64,000 nt of DNA, from positions 62,001 to 126,000 of the forward strand of contig NZ_JACIGJ010000008.1 of NCBI RefSeq assembly GCF_014197855.1, read 5' to 3'. Shown here in pieces: positions 8,198 to 15,975 of the stretch. Within the stretch, counting starts at the first letter, position 1. Every line of letters starts with the position of its first letter. The stretch is from Roseospira marina. GTDB lineage: Bacteria; Pseudomonadota; Alphaproteobacteria; Rhodospirillales; Rhodospirillaceae. Below the pieces are notes generated by a model, which saw only the letters and a program-made list of their open reading frames with translations, had not been told where the DNA came from and did not search any database. Both the position numbers and the translations under genes were made by a program.

Positions 8198-8956
8198 ATG
8201 ACCTTTCCGCTTCCGCCCGGCCCGGCCGGCGCGGCCCGCTCCCGCGCGCCCAATGCCCCGCATATGCCGGCGTCTCTGGCGCCCTTCCTGGATCCGCAGA
8301 CCGGCCAAATCGACGTGGCCGCGCTGCTCGACGCCTACGAAGCGTTGGCGCGGAACGCCGAGACCCTGGTGCCCGTCCCGGGCCGCGACACCGACGACCA
8401 GACGCGCCTGCGCTTCCGCCGCGCCATCGGCGTGCCGGATACGCCGGACGGCTACACGATCACGGTGAACCACCCGCGCCTCGCCGTGTGCCCCGAGGTC
8501 AACCGGCGCCTGCACGATGCGGCCTTCACGCCGGCCCAGGCCCAGCTTGTCTACGATCTCGCCGTCGAGCGCGTCATGCCGGTGATCGAGGCCATGGGCC
8601 AGGACCAGCGCGCCGAAACTGACCTGGCCACCCTGGTGGAGCACTTCGGCGGCGAGGACCGCTGGGCGGAGATCAGCCGTCAGCTTTCGGCTTGGGGCAA
8701 GGCCCACCTGCCGCGCGACGTCTATATGGCCCTGGCCTCGACGCGGGAGGGCGTGCTCGCGCTGTCCCGCATGATGGCGGAGGGCGAACCGGGCCTCGTG
8801 CCCAGCGCGGGCGCCGGCGGGGCCGGCGGCGGCGGCACGGACGAAACCGACCTGAAGGCCCTGATGCGCGATCCCCGCTACTGGAAGCACCGCGACCCGA
8901 CCGTGGTGCGCCGGGTCGCCGAAGGCTTCCGCCGCCTGTACCCGGGCGGCGCCTGA
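8198..8956 (+). CDS. Capsid assembly scaffolding protein of prophage 1
   Basis: This 252-residue protein sits between portal and capsid, the standard place for the scaffold, which directs prohead assembly and then leaves. It is acidic and helical, with an LDAYEALARNAETLVPVPG segment and a fold typical of T7-like scaffolds in prophages (RRAIGVPDTPDGYTI, then long helices). A Gly-rich linker at residues about 205-215 precedes a basic C-terminus, DPRYWKHRDPTVVRRVAEGF. A basic C-terminal capsid-binding helix is a known scaffold feature. The ATG at 8198 has AAGGAG upstream, and the longer upstream extension of the frame overlaps the previous gene and is rejected. Confidence 0.8.
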   Translation: MTFPLPPGPAGAARSRAPNAPHMPASLAPFLDPQTGQIDVAALLDAYEALARNAETLVPVPGRDTDDQTRLRFRRAIGVPDTPDGYTITVNHPRLAVCPEVNRRLHDAAFTPAQAQLVYDLAVERVMPVIEAMGQDQRAETDLATLVEHFGGEDRWAEISRQLSAWGKAHLPRDVYMALASTREGVLALSRMMAEGEPGLVPSAGAGGAGGGGTDETDLKALMRDPRYWKHRDPTVVRRVAEGFRRLYPGGA

Positions 8957-9007
8957 GCCGCCCCCCGCACGCCCGTTTCCTCCCCCTCCGGACAAGGACA
9001 CCCGCCG

Positions 9008-9757
9008 ATGTCGATCACCATCGACCAGTCGTTCATCAAGCATTTCCAGGCCGACGTGCACCTTGCCTTCCAGCAGATGGGTTCCAAACTGCGCAACACC
9101 GTGCGCGTGAAGGACAATGTGCAGGGCGCCACGACCGTGTTTCAGAAGGTCGGCAAGGGCACGGCGTCCACCAAGGCCCGCCACGGCATGGTGCCGGTCA
9201 TGAACCTGGACCACACCCCGGTGGAATGCGACCTCCAGGACTTCTACGCCGGCGATTGGGTGGATCGCCTGGACGAGTTGAAGACCAACATCGACGAGCG
9301 CCAGGTGTTGGTGAACGCCGGTGCCTATGCGCTCGGCCGCAAGACCGACGAACTGATCCTGGCCCAGCTCGACACCTCCACCAATCACGCCCAGGACGGC
9401 ACCACAGGCCTGACCCTGCGCAAGATCATGGAGGCGTTCGAGATGCTGGGCACCGCCGATGTGCCCGACGACGGTGAACGCTACGCCGTGGTCGGCTGGA
9501 AGCAGTGGTCGGAGCTGATGCAGATCGAAGAGTTCTCCAACGCCGACTACGTGGGCGCGGAGGACCTGCCGTGGCGCGGCACCCAGGCCAAGACGTGGCT
9601 GGGGACTCTGTGGATGCCCCATTCTGGGCTGTCCCTCGACGGCGGCGTGCGGCGCTGCTTCTGGTACCACAAGACCGCCATCGGCCACGCCATCGGCGCC
9701 GAGGTGCAGTCGGACATCACGTGGCACGGCGACCGGGCCGCACACTTCGTGAACAAC
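9008..9757 (+). pseudogene. Major capsid protein of prophage 1, 5' part, interrupted by prophage 2
   Basis: This is codons 1-250 of the podovirus major capsid protein, starting MSITIDQSFIKHFQADVH and showing the usual QGATTVFQKVGKGTAS, TPVECDLQDFYAGDWVDRLD and GRKTDELILAQLD segments of this coat family. At residue 250 (HFVNN, the 15-bp core) prophage 2 begins. The normal continuation, MMSQGAVLIDGAGVASLPCH, is found 53 kb away at 63140. Joining the two parts across one core copy gives an uninterrupted 272-residue protein. As integrated, the frame runs on into prophage 2 to a stop at 10183 and would make a 391-residue fusion with a basic, non-phage-like tail (from PRKRSGKPRPRKGMSG). That fusion is unlikely to assemble. 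The gene is best seen as reversibly split rather than decayed. Confidence 0.93.
9743..9757. other. attL core of prophage 2
   Basis: The 15-bp sequence CACTTCGTGAACAAC is identical to 63125-63139. It encodes His-Phe-Val-Asn-Asn of the capsid protein. The bases just outside differ on the two sides, as expected for a crossover core. It contains the imperfect inverted repeat TTC-GT-GAA, a usual feature of tyrosine recombinase crossover sites. Confidence 0.93.
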
Positions 9758-9865
9758 GAACGGGCACCCCGCAAACGTTCTGGAAAACCGCGACCACGGA
9801 AAGGGATGTCAGGCACGTTATGGCCAGCCAAAAACAGTTTTTGGCCCAACCTCATCGAAAAATCC

Positions 9866-10891
9866 CTATCCAACATCTTGGGTGCTCGAAAAATCCAAGG
9901 CACTAGCCGCGCTGTCCAGATAATCCGGAGCGTGCTTGCCGTAGGTACGCTCTACCATGACCTCGGACATGCCGAGCATGCGCGCGACTTCTCGTGTCGG
10001 CGTGCCCGCCATGACCATCCACGTCGCCGCCGTGTGGCGGAAAACATGGGGCGTGATGCGAGCGACTCCCGCACGCACGCACGCGGCTTCCAGGCCGCGC
10101 CGGACGTCGTGAACCCGCGACCCGCCAAACTCAACCACCCACTGCGTTGTCGCGACGGCACGCGCCGCTTTCAGTTCACGTAGTAGGCTGTCGTGTATGG
10201 GAACGACGCCCCGACGCTTCCGCTCATTCCCTGGTCCGAAATCAATCCGTCTGCGCTCGAAATCAACGCCGTCCCACGTCAAGCCAAGGATAGCCTCGCG
10301 GCGATGCCCGGTCATGGCGGCGATAACGATAAACAGCCGGATGTGCGGCGCAATGGCGCCATCAACGAGGCGCCGAACCTCGTCCTTGGTGAGCCACCGC
10401 TCGCGCGGCGGGGATCGCCGAACAGGCATTTCAAACGTGAGTTTGGCGGACGGGGGCACCATCTTCTGCTTGATGGCCCAGTTCACGGACGCCCGCAGGA
10501 ACAGCATATCGTTGTAGGCGGTGCTATGGCTCTTCCCAGCGGCCAGCCTCTGTTTTGCGAAGCGCGCGACAGCCTTTTGCGTGATGTGTTCCGGCTTCAG
10601 GTTCCCGAACTCACGCGCCAGCATACCGCATGTCGCCTTGATTGACCCATACGACGCCCGTTCCCGCCGGCTGTCGGAGTATGCGGCCAAGATCTGGCCC
10701 ATCGTGGCAACGTCGGGCTGTGCCTCGGCCCCAGCCTTGAATTGATCTAGGAACCGGTCCGCTTCTGAGCGGTCCTTCGTGCCACTTGAAACCCGTCGCG
10801 TGCGACCGTCCTCGGTCCATGTGACGTAGTAGGTGCCGCGCTGATTTCGGATGAGCCTGTATTTTGGCTCCGTGAGGCGGGGGCGGCCCAT
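9866..10891 (-). CDS. int: Tyrosine recombinase, integrase of prophage 2
   Basis: This 341-residue site-specific integrase integrates and excises prophage 2 by recombination at the 15-bp core. An N-terminal AP2-like DNA-binding part (YRLIRNQRGTYYVTWTEDGR) is followed by a SAM-like core-binding domain (residues about 60-150) and the catalytic domain. Catalytic residues are Arg197 in MTGHRREAILGL, His282 and Arg285 in HVFRHTAATW, and Tyr317 in ERTYGKH. The third position, usually His/Trp in LGH, is Met308 (LGMS). The gene ends 109 bp from the attL core and points toward it, the usual arrangement. The ATG at 10891 has GAGGAG 11 bases upstream, and its first 145 bp overlap the excisionase-like gene. 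Confidence 0.95.
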   Translation of the reverse strand: MGRPRLTEPKYRLIRNQRGTYYVTWTEDGRTRRVSSGTKDRSEADRFLDQFKAGAEAQPDVATMGQILAAYSDSRRERASYGSIKATCGMLAREFGNLKPEHITQKAVARFAKQRLAAGKSHSTAYNDMLFLRASVNWAIKQKMVPPSAKLTFEMPVRRSPPRERWLTKDEVRRLVDGAIAPHIRLFIVIAAMTGHRREAILGLTWDGVDFERRRIDFGPGNERKRRGVVPIHDSLLRELKAARAVATTQWVVEFGGSRVHDVRRGLEAACVRAGVARITPHVFRHTAATWMVMAGTPTREVARMLGMSEVMVERTYGKHAPDYLDSAASALDFSSTQDVG

Positions 10892-11052
10892 TGTTCATAA
10901 AGCTCCTCAAACGTCGCCCGATCGATCCGATATGCCTTCAGGGGTGTACTTAGCACAGGGATCTCACCTCTGCGGATCATGTCGCGCACGGTCTTCGGAT
11001 GGACCTTCAGGCGTTCCGCGACCTCTTTGACGTCCATGCACGGGGGCGTCAT
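10747..11052 (-). CDS. Excisionase-like helix-turn-helix protein
   Basis: This 101-residue protein has an N-terminal MerR/excisionase-type HTH: MDVKEVAERLKVHPKTVRDMIRRG and then a wing with AYRIDRATFEELYEQW. This is the helix-turn-helix type 17 family, often the Xis or directionality factor next to a phage integrase. It is immediately upstream of int and its ATG overlaps the stop of the DUF5131 gene by four bases. Its last 48 codons (from about residue 54) overlap the start of int in another frame. This tail is low-complexity and may not be functional. The int ribosome site lies inside the codons for FEELYEQW. Confidence 0.8.
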   Translation of the reverse strand: MTPPCMDVKEVAERLKVHPKTVRDMIRRGEIPVLSTPLKAYRIDRATFEELYEQWAAPASRSQNTGSSEISAAPTTSHGPRTVARDGFQVARRTAQKRTGS

Positions 11053-12002
11053 GACGGCCCACCGCTGTGCTCGAGGTCGTCCAGCAGCCGGCCGGCGGTG
11101 TGCTTGCCGACGCGGACCATGGGGCGCCCATTAACGATGTGGTCGGGTTGGAAGCAGTGGACAGACCCGTCGTGCGCCACGATGAAAGCTGGCGTCCGCT
11201 GCATGCGCCCCCGGCTGGTGTCGTAAGGCTCCCCATGCAGCGGCGGACGCCACTCCCCCCACTGCTTGAAGAAAAACGGCACACCCGCCGCCGCGCACTG
11301 ATCGCGCAGCGAGCGCGGCCAATCCGGATGCATCGGCCGGGCATACGGGCCGGATTCCCCGCCGCAGATGACCCAATCAAGGTTCCCGAGCCACGGCGTC
11401 AGGCCCACCGGCCCCAACAAGGGCTCGACGGACAGGCCCCGCCGCGCGGCTGGCGTGTCGAGCAGGATCGGGATCCGCAGGTCCGCCATCTCGTGGTTCT
11501 CGACGCTGACCAGCAGGGTGACGTTGGGCAGCGGCCAATCCCTGGTGTCCGGCCAGGAGGGATCGTCCTGCGTCATGCCGATGTGCCAGAGAGGGGGCAT
11601 GTGAACGCCGTTGCCCGCGTCACGACCGCGCGTCAGATAGTCCCGCGCGACCTTGGGCCGCTTGGTGACGACGATCCAATCCAGGTGCGGGGTGAGCGCC
11701 ATCACGGCGAACACCTCGTCGCGCCATTCTGTCGGCACCTCCGTGTCGAACACGTCGGCCAGCGACGCACAGAACACGCGGTACCGTCGACCGTCCCGCG
11801 CAGCCCTGCGATCCCAGGCGAACGGCTGGCGCCATGTGGACTCGGCGGCCCGTCGGCGCGGCTGGCCGTGCCCCCAGGGCACACTCAGGCGGCGCCCGAC
11901 GCCCTCGGCATAGCAGTGATCACAAGCCGGCGAGACCTTGGTGCAGCCGATCCACGGGTTCCAGGTGTGATCGGTCCACTCGATCTTGCTGTACTCGCCC
12001 AT
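11049..12002 (-). CDS. DUF5131 family protein (phage Gp37/Gp68-like)
   Basis: This 317-residue protein of the family called phage Gp37/Gp68 or DUF5131 has the signature start SKIEWTDHTWNPWIGCTKVS followed by a Cys cluster, CTKVSPACDHCYAE. The three-cysteine spacing recalls a metal- or Fe-S-binding site of radical SAM proteins. ICGGESGPYARPMHPDW and PFFFKQWGEW are further family signatures. Its biochemical role is not established to my knowledge. It is common in phages and mobile elements beside recombination genes, as here. Start choice: GTG-ATG in tandem at 12005/12002. The ATG at 12002 overlaps the preceding stop (TGATG). Confidence 0.85.
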   Translation of the reverse strand: MGEYSKIEWTDHTWNPWIGCTKVSPACDHCYAEGVGRRLSVPWGHGQPRRRAAESTWRQPFAWDRRAARDGRRYRVFCASLADVFDTEVPTEWRDEVFAVMALTPHLDWIVVTKRPKVARDYLTRGRDAGNGVHMPPLWHIGMTQDDPSWPDTRDWPLPNVTLLVSVENHEMADLRIPILLDTPAARRGLSVEPLLGPVGLTPWLGNLDWVICGGESGPYARPMHPDWPRSLRDQCAAAGVPFFFKQWGEWRPPLHGEPYDTSRGRMQRTPAFIVAHDGSVHCFQPDHIVNGRPMVRVGKHTAGRLLDDLEHSGGPS

Positions 12003-13024
12003 CACGCGGCCCTCCGCCGGTCTTGTTCGGCGTCCAACGCCTGCATGAGCGCGTCATAGGCGACCGGATCCGCCTGATCGAGGTCCGCCAAGTTGTCGGC
12101 GTTGTCGGACCGGAGCCGATCGAGGGCGTCCGCATTGGGGGCAGCAGCTGCCGCCGCTTTGAACCGGTCTGCCCAGTGCTCCAACCCTTTCGTGACCCCG
12201 ATGGTCAGCGACGGACGCGCCCAGAAATCGGCCGGGTCGGCGGCGGAGCGGGGCTGCTGGGAGGGCTGGGTCTGCTGAGGGGCGGCCCCACCATTTGCCC
12301 AGCCGGCCAGCCGCTGGCCAAGCCCCTCGTCGATCTGCACTCCGGGTTCGATCAGGCGCTTCAGCTGGTCCGGCATCTTCTCCGCTTCGGCGCCAAGATG
12401 AGGGACGCCCCGGGCCCCGGGTGGCAGAACCAGCATGGTCGTCATTTCATACTCGAACCCGGTCGGCGCGATGGGCTGCCAGCCAATCGACACCGGCTCG
12501 TTCTTGCCCCGGTCATTCTTCTGCATCTTCATTTTCTCCTTCGCCCGGAAGCAGAAAATGACGTGTGCCCGCACTTGAAGCACATTGTTGACGAACCGGC
12601 TTTGTTCCTTCTTTGGTTCGATCCAGGCGGAGAACTTGCAGGCTTCCCGCTTCTGGTAGTTTTGCCCAGCCATGCGATCGAGCGCGGCTTCGTGCATCTC
12701 CAGGAGCCCACCGACACCCTCATGCAGGTGTGAGCAACTGTCGATGATGACACAGCCGGCGCCGGCCTCGACGGCGGCCTTGATGCCCTCGATGTACCGG
12801 GCCGGCGTGAACGGCGGCTCAAGCTGGGCGTATTGGTACCGGAACATGTCAGCGTAGTGCAGGCCGCGACCGTTCTCGGTGTCGAGAAACATGATCGGTT
12901 TTTCGCCAGCAATCCCCTGGGCGAGCCGTAGAGCAGAAAAGGTCTTGCCGGAGCCGGACGGCCCGGCGAGGCCGATCAAGAGCGGGGTCTGCTCTCGGAC
13001 AGCGGGGCGGAAGTGGAATGTCAT
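12002..13024 (-). CDS. AAA/RecA-like ATP-binding phage protein (Sak4-like candidate)
   Basis: This is a 340-residue P-loop ATPase with Walker A GPSGSGKT at residues 21-28 and a Walker B-like CVIIDSCSHL at about 91-100. The next conserved block, FVNNVLQVRAHVIFCFRAKEK, is typical of the phage AAA_24/RecA-like family, to which Sak4 recombinases belong. A Pro/Gln-rich linker (residues about 255-280) leads to a helical C-terminus. It is translated with the adjoining PD-(D/E)XK nuclease (4-bp overlap), and the two together look like a two-component recombination system: nuclease plus ATPase/annealing partner. The Sak4 assignment is inference; the ATPase assignment is direct. Confidence 0.8.
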   Translation of the reverse strand: MTFHFRPAVREQTPLLIGLAGPSGSGKTFSALRLAQGIAGEKPIMFLDTENGRGLHYADMFRYQYAQLEPPFTPARYIEGIKAAVEAGAGCVIIDSCSHLHEGVGGLLEMHEAALDRMAGQNYQKREACKFSAWIEPKKEQSRFVNNVLQVRAHVIFCFRAKEKMKMQKNDRGKNEPVSIGWQPIAPTGFEYEMTTMLVLPPGARGVPHLGAEAEKMPDQLKRLIEPGVQIDEGLGQRLAGWANGGAAPQQTQPSQQPRSAADPADFWARPSLTIGVTKGLEHWADRFKAAAAAAPNADALDRLRSDNADNLADLDQADPVAYDALMQALDAEQDRRRAA

Positions 13025-14022
13025 CGGGCCTCACTCCATGGGGTGGCGGCTTTCGCGTCACCGGCCTGGAAGCGATAGGCGACATCGAACTGGTCGCGAG
13101 TGGCCTCTGCGGGGTCGTCGCTCTCGTCGTATTGCTTGGCGACATAGCCGGGTGCCTCGACATGGCAGACGAGGCGCGGATAGCCCGGCCACCAGCCCCG
13201 CTTGAGGCACTGTTCCCATGCCTGGATCGCGCGCTCGGCGTCCTGGTCCGCGATGGCCTGCGCCTTCGGGTCCAGGGATACGACGGACACCGCGTGGGGC
13301 GGATCGCGCTCGACCACAATCCAGCGGAAGAGCACGGTGTCGGTGCCCAGCAGCGCGCGGGCGCCGCGCCGATACAGTCCCTCCTGGACCTGCATCCTGT
13401 CGCGCCACAGTGAGCGCGAGAACTCGGCAGGGGCCGCGGTCGTCTGGGTTTTGATGTCGTAGATGATCGGCATCCGGCCGGGCACGACCAGCCTGTCGGC
13501 GCGCATTCGACACCAAATCGGGGCATCGTCGGATCCGTCGCGCCAAAATCCGGACACCTCGCTCTGGCCCGTCACCGGGTCCAAGAAATTCGCGGCCTCG
13601 CTCTCGGCGATCTGACGGCGCACCCATTTGGCCATGGCCTGGGCCTGGTCCCACTCGGCGGCCAGTATCGGTGTCTTCCCAGCATCGCGCGCCGCGTCGC
13701 GGGCCTCTCTCGCGGCTTTCGTCGTGTAGCCGGACGCGTCGATCACCTCGACGTCGCTGCCCTCGCCCAGAATGAGCGCATGGACGACAGACCCAAGGTC
13801 CATGTTCCGGCTAGCGCGCTTCTCATCGGCGCCCCCAAGGCGCGGGTGGCCCCGCCACGCATGCCAGGGGCTTTTCCGCAGCAGCTCCTTCGCGGTGCCG
13901 CTGGAAAGAGACGGCGCATCGCACGGGTCGTCGTGGTACCGGTCCTCATCGAACCGATAAAACCCGGGCTCGCGGATCGGGCCGCCAGGGTCGGGACGGA
14001 TGGTGAAGGTGTCAGCGGTCAT
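13021..14022 (-). CDS. PD-(D/E)XK nuclease, RecE/exonuclease VIII-like (DUF3799 type)
   Basis: This 333-residue putative DNA exonuclease begins with the RecE-C-like motif LSSGTAKELLRKSPWHAWRG, followed by MDLGSVVHALILGEG. The PD-(D/E)XK core is visible as CRMRADRLVVPG...IIYDIKTQTTA: Asp in RADR, Asp-x-Lys in DIKT, then the Gln/Tyr helix MQVQEGLYRRGA. Such enzymes trim duplex ends to expose single strands for annealing. It overlaps the AAA ATPase by 4 bp. The start is a GTG-ATG pair; the ATG at 14022 is preferred because GGAGG lies 8 bases upstream and it overlaps the preceding stop. Confidence 0.85.
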   Translation of the reverse strand: MTADTFTIRPDPGGPIREPGFYRFDEDRYHDDPCDAPSLSSGTAKELLRKSPWHAWRGHPRLGGADEKRASRNMDLGSVVHALILGEGSDVEVIDASGYTTKAAREARDAARDAGKTPILAAEWDQAQAMAKWVRRQIAESEAANFLDPVTGQSEVSGFWRDGSDDAPIWCRMRADRLVVPGRMPIIYDIKTQTTAAPAEFSRSLWRDRMQVQEGLYRRGARALLGTDTVLFRWIVVERDPPHAVSVVSLDPKAQAIADQDAERAIQAWEQCLKRGWWPGYPRLVCHVEAPGYVAKQYDESDDPAEATRDQFDVAYRFQAGDAKAATPWSEAR

Positions 14023-14225
14023 CACAAGGGCCTCCGTTCAAACCGATCTGTCCGCCCGACATGCCAGCCGCCGCAGCACCGGCACCGGTAGGCGACCATG
14101 GGCAGCCGGGCCTTCTGAGCCGCACGCCATGCCGGCGCACCGCTCTCGTACCGAGGCTTGCCCGCGCACGCGGCCAACCCGTAGACGGGATCCCTGGCCC
14201 GGGCCCGCTTCGCCCTCGCGCTCAT
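14022..14225 (-). CDS. Small zinc-ribbon-like hypothetical protein
   Basis: This 67-residue basic protein starts MSARAKRARARDPVYGLAAC and ends with YRCRCCGGWHVGRTD. The Cys-x-Cys-Cys plus His pattern could bind zinc. Its ATG overlaps the stop of the preceding gene by four bases (ATGA) and it is likewise coupled to the nuclease gene, so it is translated within the leftward operon. Short Cys-containing proteins ending in WHVGR/WHLG are common in phage operons. Function unknown. Confidence 0.65.
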   Translation of the reverse strand: MSARAKRARARDPVYGLAACAGKPRYESGAPAWRAAQKARLPMVAYRCRCCGGWHVGRTDRFERRPL

Positions 14226-14467
14226 GCCGCACCGTCCGGGCCGGGAGACCGGCCGTAGCTGGAGAGGACGAGCCCGGCGGCATCCCGCACCCGGGCAAGC
14301 AGGCGACCGCGCATCGGGTGCGTCTGCGGCAGCCCGTTCGCGCATTCGCGGGCGGCCTTGGCGACCTCGTGCAGCGTCTCTCTATCGCCGAGGCTCATGG
14401 CCGCGTTGAGTTCGCACAGCCGCCGCAGAGGCAGGCGGGTGTGGTGGACGACGTGGGCCTCGATCAT
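14222..14467 (-). CDS. Small hypothetical phage protein
   Basis: This 81-residue predicted helical protein, starting MIEAHVVHHTRLPLRRLCEL, is not recognised. It overlaps its upstream and downstream neighbours by four bases on each side (ATGA), strong evidence that it is a real member of the leftward early operon. The frame extends further upstream into the next gene without a ribosome site and that extension is rejected. Confidence 0.6.
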   Translation of the reverse strand: MIEAHVVHHTRLPLRRLCELNAAMSLGDRETLHEVAKAARECANGLPQTHPMRGRLLARVRDAAGLVLSSYGRSPGPDGAA

Positions 14468-14766
14468 GCCGCCGCCTCCCGCCGCGCATCGGCGGCGTCC
14501 TCGATGCCGCCCGCATGGTCGCGCAGCAGTTCGGCCTGCAACGCCTCTTCGTCGGCCTCGATGCGGTTGGCGAACCACGCTTCGACGGCGTGCGGCAATC
14601 GCTTGCCGTCGCACTCGATCTCGATCCGCGAAACCTCGCAGGAGTCCGGCTCCGGCGGGTCGGTGCAGTCGCCCCGAAACCCGCGGCGGAACGTGTAGTA
14701 GACGTTTGCCGCAAGCTCGACACAGGCCGCGCCTTCGATGGTTATGAACTCCTGGTAGACGTGCAT
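14464..14766 (-). CDS. Small hypothetical phage protein
   Basis: This 100-residue acidic protein (MHVYQEFITIEGAACVELAA) has a Tyr/Phe-rich N-terminal half with two cysteine pairs and a helical acidic C-terminus (EADEEALQAELLRD). Proteins of about 100 residues with RIEIECDGKRLP...ANRIEADEE-type segments occur in phage early operons, but I do not know the role. The ATG at 14766 is preferred over a GTG at 14775 because GGAGG lies 8 bases before it. It overlaps the next gene by 4 bp. Confidence 0.6.
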   Translation of the reverse strand: MHVYQEFITIEGAACVELAANVYYTFRRGFRGDCTDPPEPDSCEVSRIEIECDGKRLPHAVEAWFANRIEADEEALQAELLRDHAGGIEDAADARREAAA

Positions 14767-14767
14767 A

Positions 14768-15016
14768 TCAGGCACCTCCGTTCGGCCGGCGCAGGTCGAG
14801 CGCGCCGGCCTCGATGAGGGTGGCGAGGGAAATCAGGGCATCGGCCGCGCGTTCGCGATCCAGGGCGTCACCATGGACGCGCAGGTTTTCCGCACGCGCG
14901 CGGAGGACGCCCGGGCGCAGGCAGTCGGTGCAGGGGCGAGTGGCGCGCTGTTCCAGTTCGGCCCGAACCGCGTCAAAAGCCCCGGCGTCGTGGAGGATGG
15001 CGAGGACAGCGGTCAT
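14768..15016 (-). CDS. Small hypothetical phage protein
   Basis: This 82-residue protein, starting MTAVLAILHDAGAFDAVRAE, is mostly helical with a CTDC pair. It is one base away from the next gene and 3 bases after the preceding one, consistent with the same transcript. No family recognised. Confidence 0.55.
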   Translation of the reverse strand: MTAVLAILHDAGAFDAVRAELEQRATRPCTDCLRPGVLRARAENLRVHGDALDRERAADALISLATLIEAGALDLRRPNGGA

Positions 15017-15019
15017 GGC

Positions 15020-15226
15020 TCATCCCTCCAGCACGGCGTAGCCGAGGATCGCCCAGAGGATCAGGACGACGAACAGACCGGCGAGGACGAGGCCTTCGCG
15101 AAGCGCCGTCCAGACGGCCATGGCGTCCTCCCGAACGTACCGGGTGGCGCACGGGCCATCGGCCACGACAAGCTGGCCGGCGCGGTTGCGGCGGATCGTC
15201 AGGGCGTTGGGTAACGGAGTTGCCAT
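15020..15226 (-). CDS. Small membrane protein of the leftward operon
   Basis: This 68-residue protein has a hydrophilic N-terminal part (MATPLPNALTIRRNRAGQLV) and a single predicted transmembrane helix near the C-terminus (residues about 46-66, LVLAGLFVVLILWAILGYAV). It could be an early inner-membrane protein, for example for superinfection exclusion, but there is no direct evidence. It lies 14 bp after the XRE regulator. Confidence 0.55.
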   Translation of the reverse strand: MATPLPNALTIRRNRAGQLVVADGPCATRYVREDAMAVWTALREGLVLAGLFVVLILWAILGYAVLEG

Positions 15227-15240
15227 CGCCGCGCCCTCCC

Positions 15241-15729
15241 CTACGCCGCCGCCAGCGGTTCGGCCGGCGTGGCCGCCGTGGTGCTCAGGGTGGCGTCGAT
15301 CACGGCGCGAATGGCGCGCTGCTGGTGCTCCCGCAGCCGCCCCCAATCCGCCAGCAGGGCCATGGCCTCGGTCGAGATCGGCGAGGCGTTGGCCTCGACC
15401 GGCTGAGGGAGACCCGCCCGACCGACCTCGGTATCGCGGGCGGACAGGGCGTCCTCGCCCATGGCCTCGAAGAAGAACCCGATCGGGACGTTCAAGACGC
15501 GCGCGACGTCAAACAGCCGGCTGGCACTGATGCGGTTGGTCCCGCGCTCGTACTTCTGGACCTGCTGGAAGCTGACGCCGAGGGCGCGGGACATGGTGTC
15601 CTGGCTCATGCCCAGCATGGCGCGGCGCAGGCGGACGCGCTCCCCGACGTGCTTGTCAATCGGGTCCGGTCCATCGACGGACGCAATGCGGCGGACTGGG
15701 GTGGTGGTGTCGGTGGGGGTCGGGTTCAT
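15241..15729 (-). CDS. XRE-family transcriptional regulator, alphaproteobacterial type
   Basis: This 162-residue DNA-binding protein has an XRE helix-turn-helix at about residues 30-85 (VGERVRLRRAMLGMSQDTMS, then FQQVQKYERGTNRISASRL and VARVLNVPIGFFFE). This exact pattern is that of the widespread alphaproteobacterial XRE regulators. The C-terminal half is a variable helical tail. It is the first gene of the leftward operon, so it probably regulates its own operon. Its upstream region holds six TGCGCA words and shares an 18-nt block with the Cro-like gene promoter, so it and the LexA/cI-type repressor may compete for the same sites. The ATG at 15729 is chosen because the longer frame crosses the operator array. 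Confidence 0.88.
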   Translation of the reverse strand: MNPTPTDTTTPVRRIASVDGPDPIDKHVGERVRLRRAMLGMSQDTMSRALGVSFQQVQKYERGTNRISASRLFDVARVLNVPIGFFFEAMGEDALSARDTEVGRAGLPQPVEANASPISTEAMALLADWGRLREHQQRAIRAVIDATLSTTAATPAEPLAAA

Positions 15730-15795
15730 TGGGGCTCTCCCATCAAGGGCGCCGGGGCCGCAACGTGCCGTGGCGCGGGTGATGGAGTGAGCTTC

Positions 15796-15885
15796 TGCGC
15801 ATTTATGCGCACCGTCAAGCGCAAAAATGCGCACGCATGCGCACGGACGAAGCATGCGCACGGACGAAGCATGCGCACGGACGAA
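15796..15885. promoter_or_regulatory. Operator array A: six TGCGCA words and the shared 18-nt block
   Basis: TGCGCA occurs at 15796, 15806, 15828, 15838, 15855 and 15872. The segment 15806-15823 is the reverse complement of TGCGCTTGACGGTGCGCA, which also lies at 17369-17386. On the minus strand it contains TTGACG, a good -35, placed to drive the XRE operon. TGCGCA is itself a palindrome, so each word could be a half-site or full site of an HTH dimer. Confidence 0.7.
15835..15885. repeat. Three perfect 17-bp tandem repeats
   Basis: GCATGCGCACGGACGAA is repeated without gaps at 15835-15851, 15852-15868 and 15869-15885, just upstream of the MazE-like antitoxin gene. Each unit contains one TGCGCA word, so the array spaces operators by 17 bp. 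This is an iteron- or operator-like layout. It is not a CRISPR: there are no spacers. Confidence 0.9.
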
Positions 15886-15975
15886 GGAGAAACTAGCGCC
15901 CCGGGGCAGACCGAGGCCTTCGTTGACGGCGGTAAGGATGATCCTTACCTTTGGGCGGACAGAAGGAGCTTTGCG

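Noticed and set aside
15835-15885. Tandem repeats resembling a CRISPR array
   Set aside because: Units are contiguous with no spacers and no cas gene is near; they are operator-like repeats.
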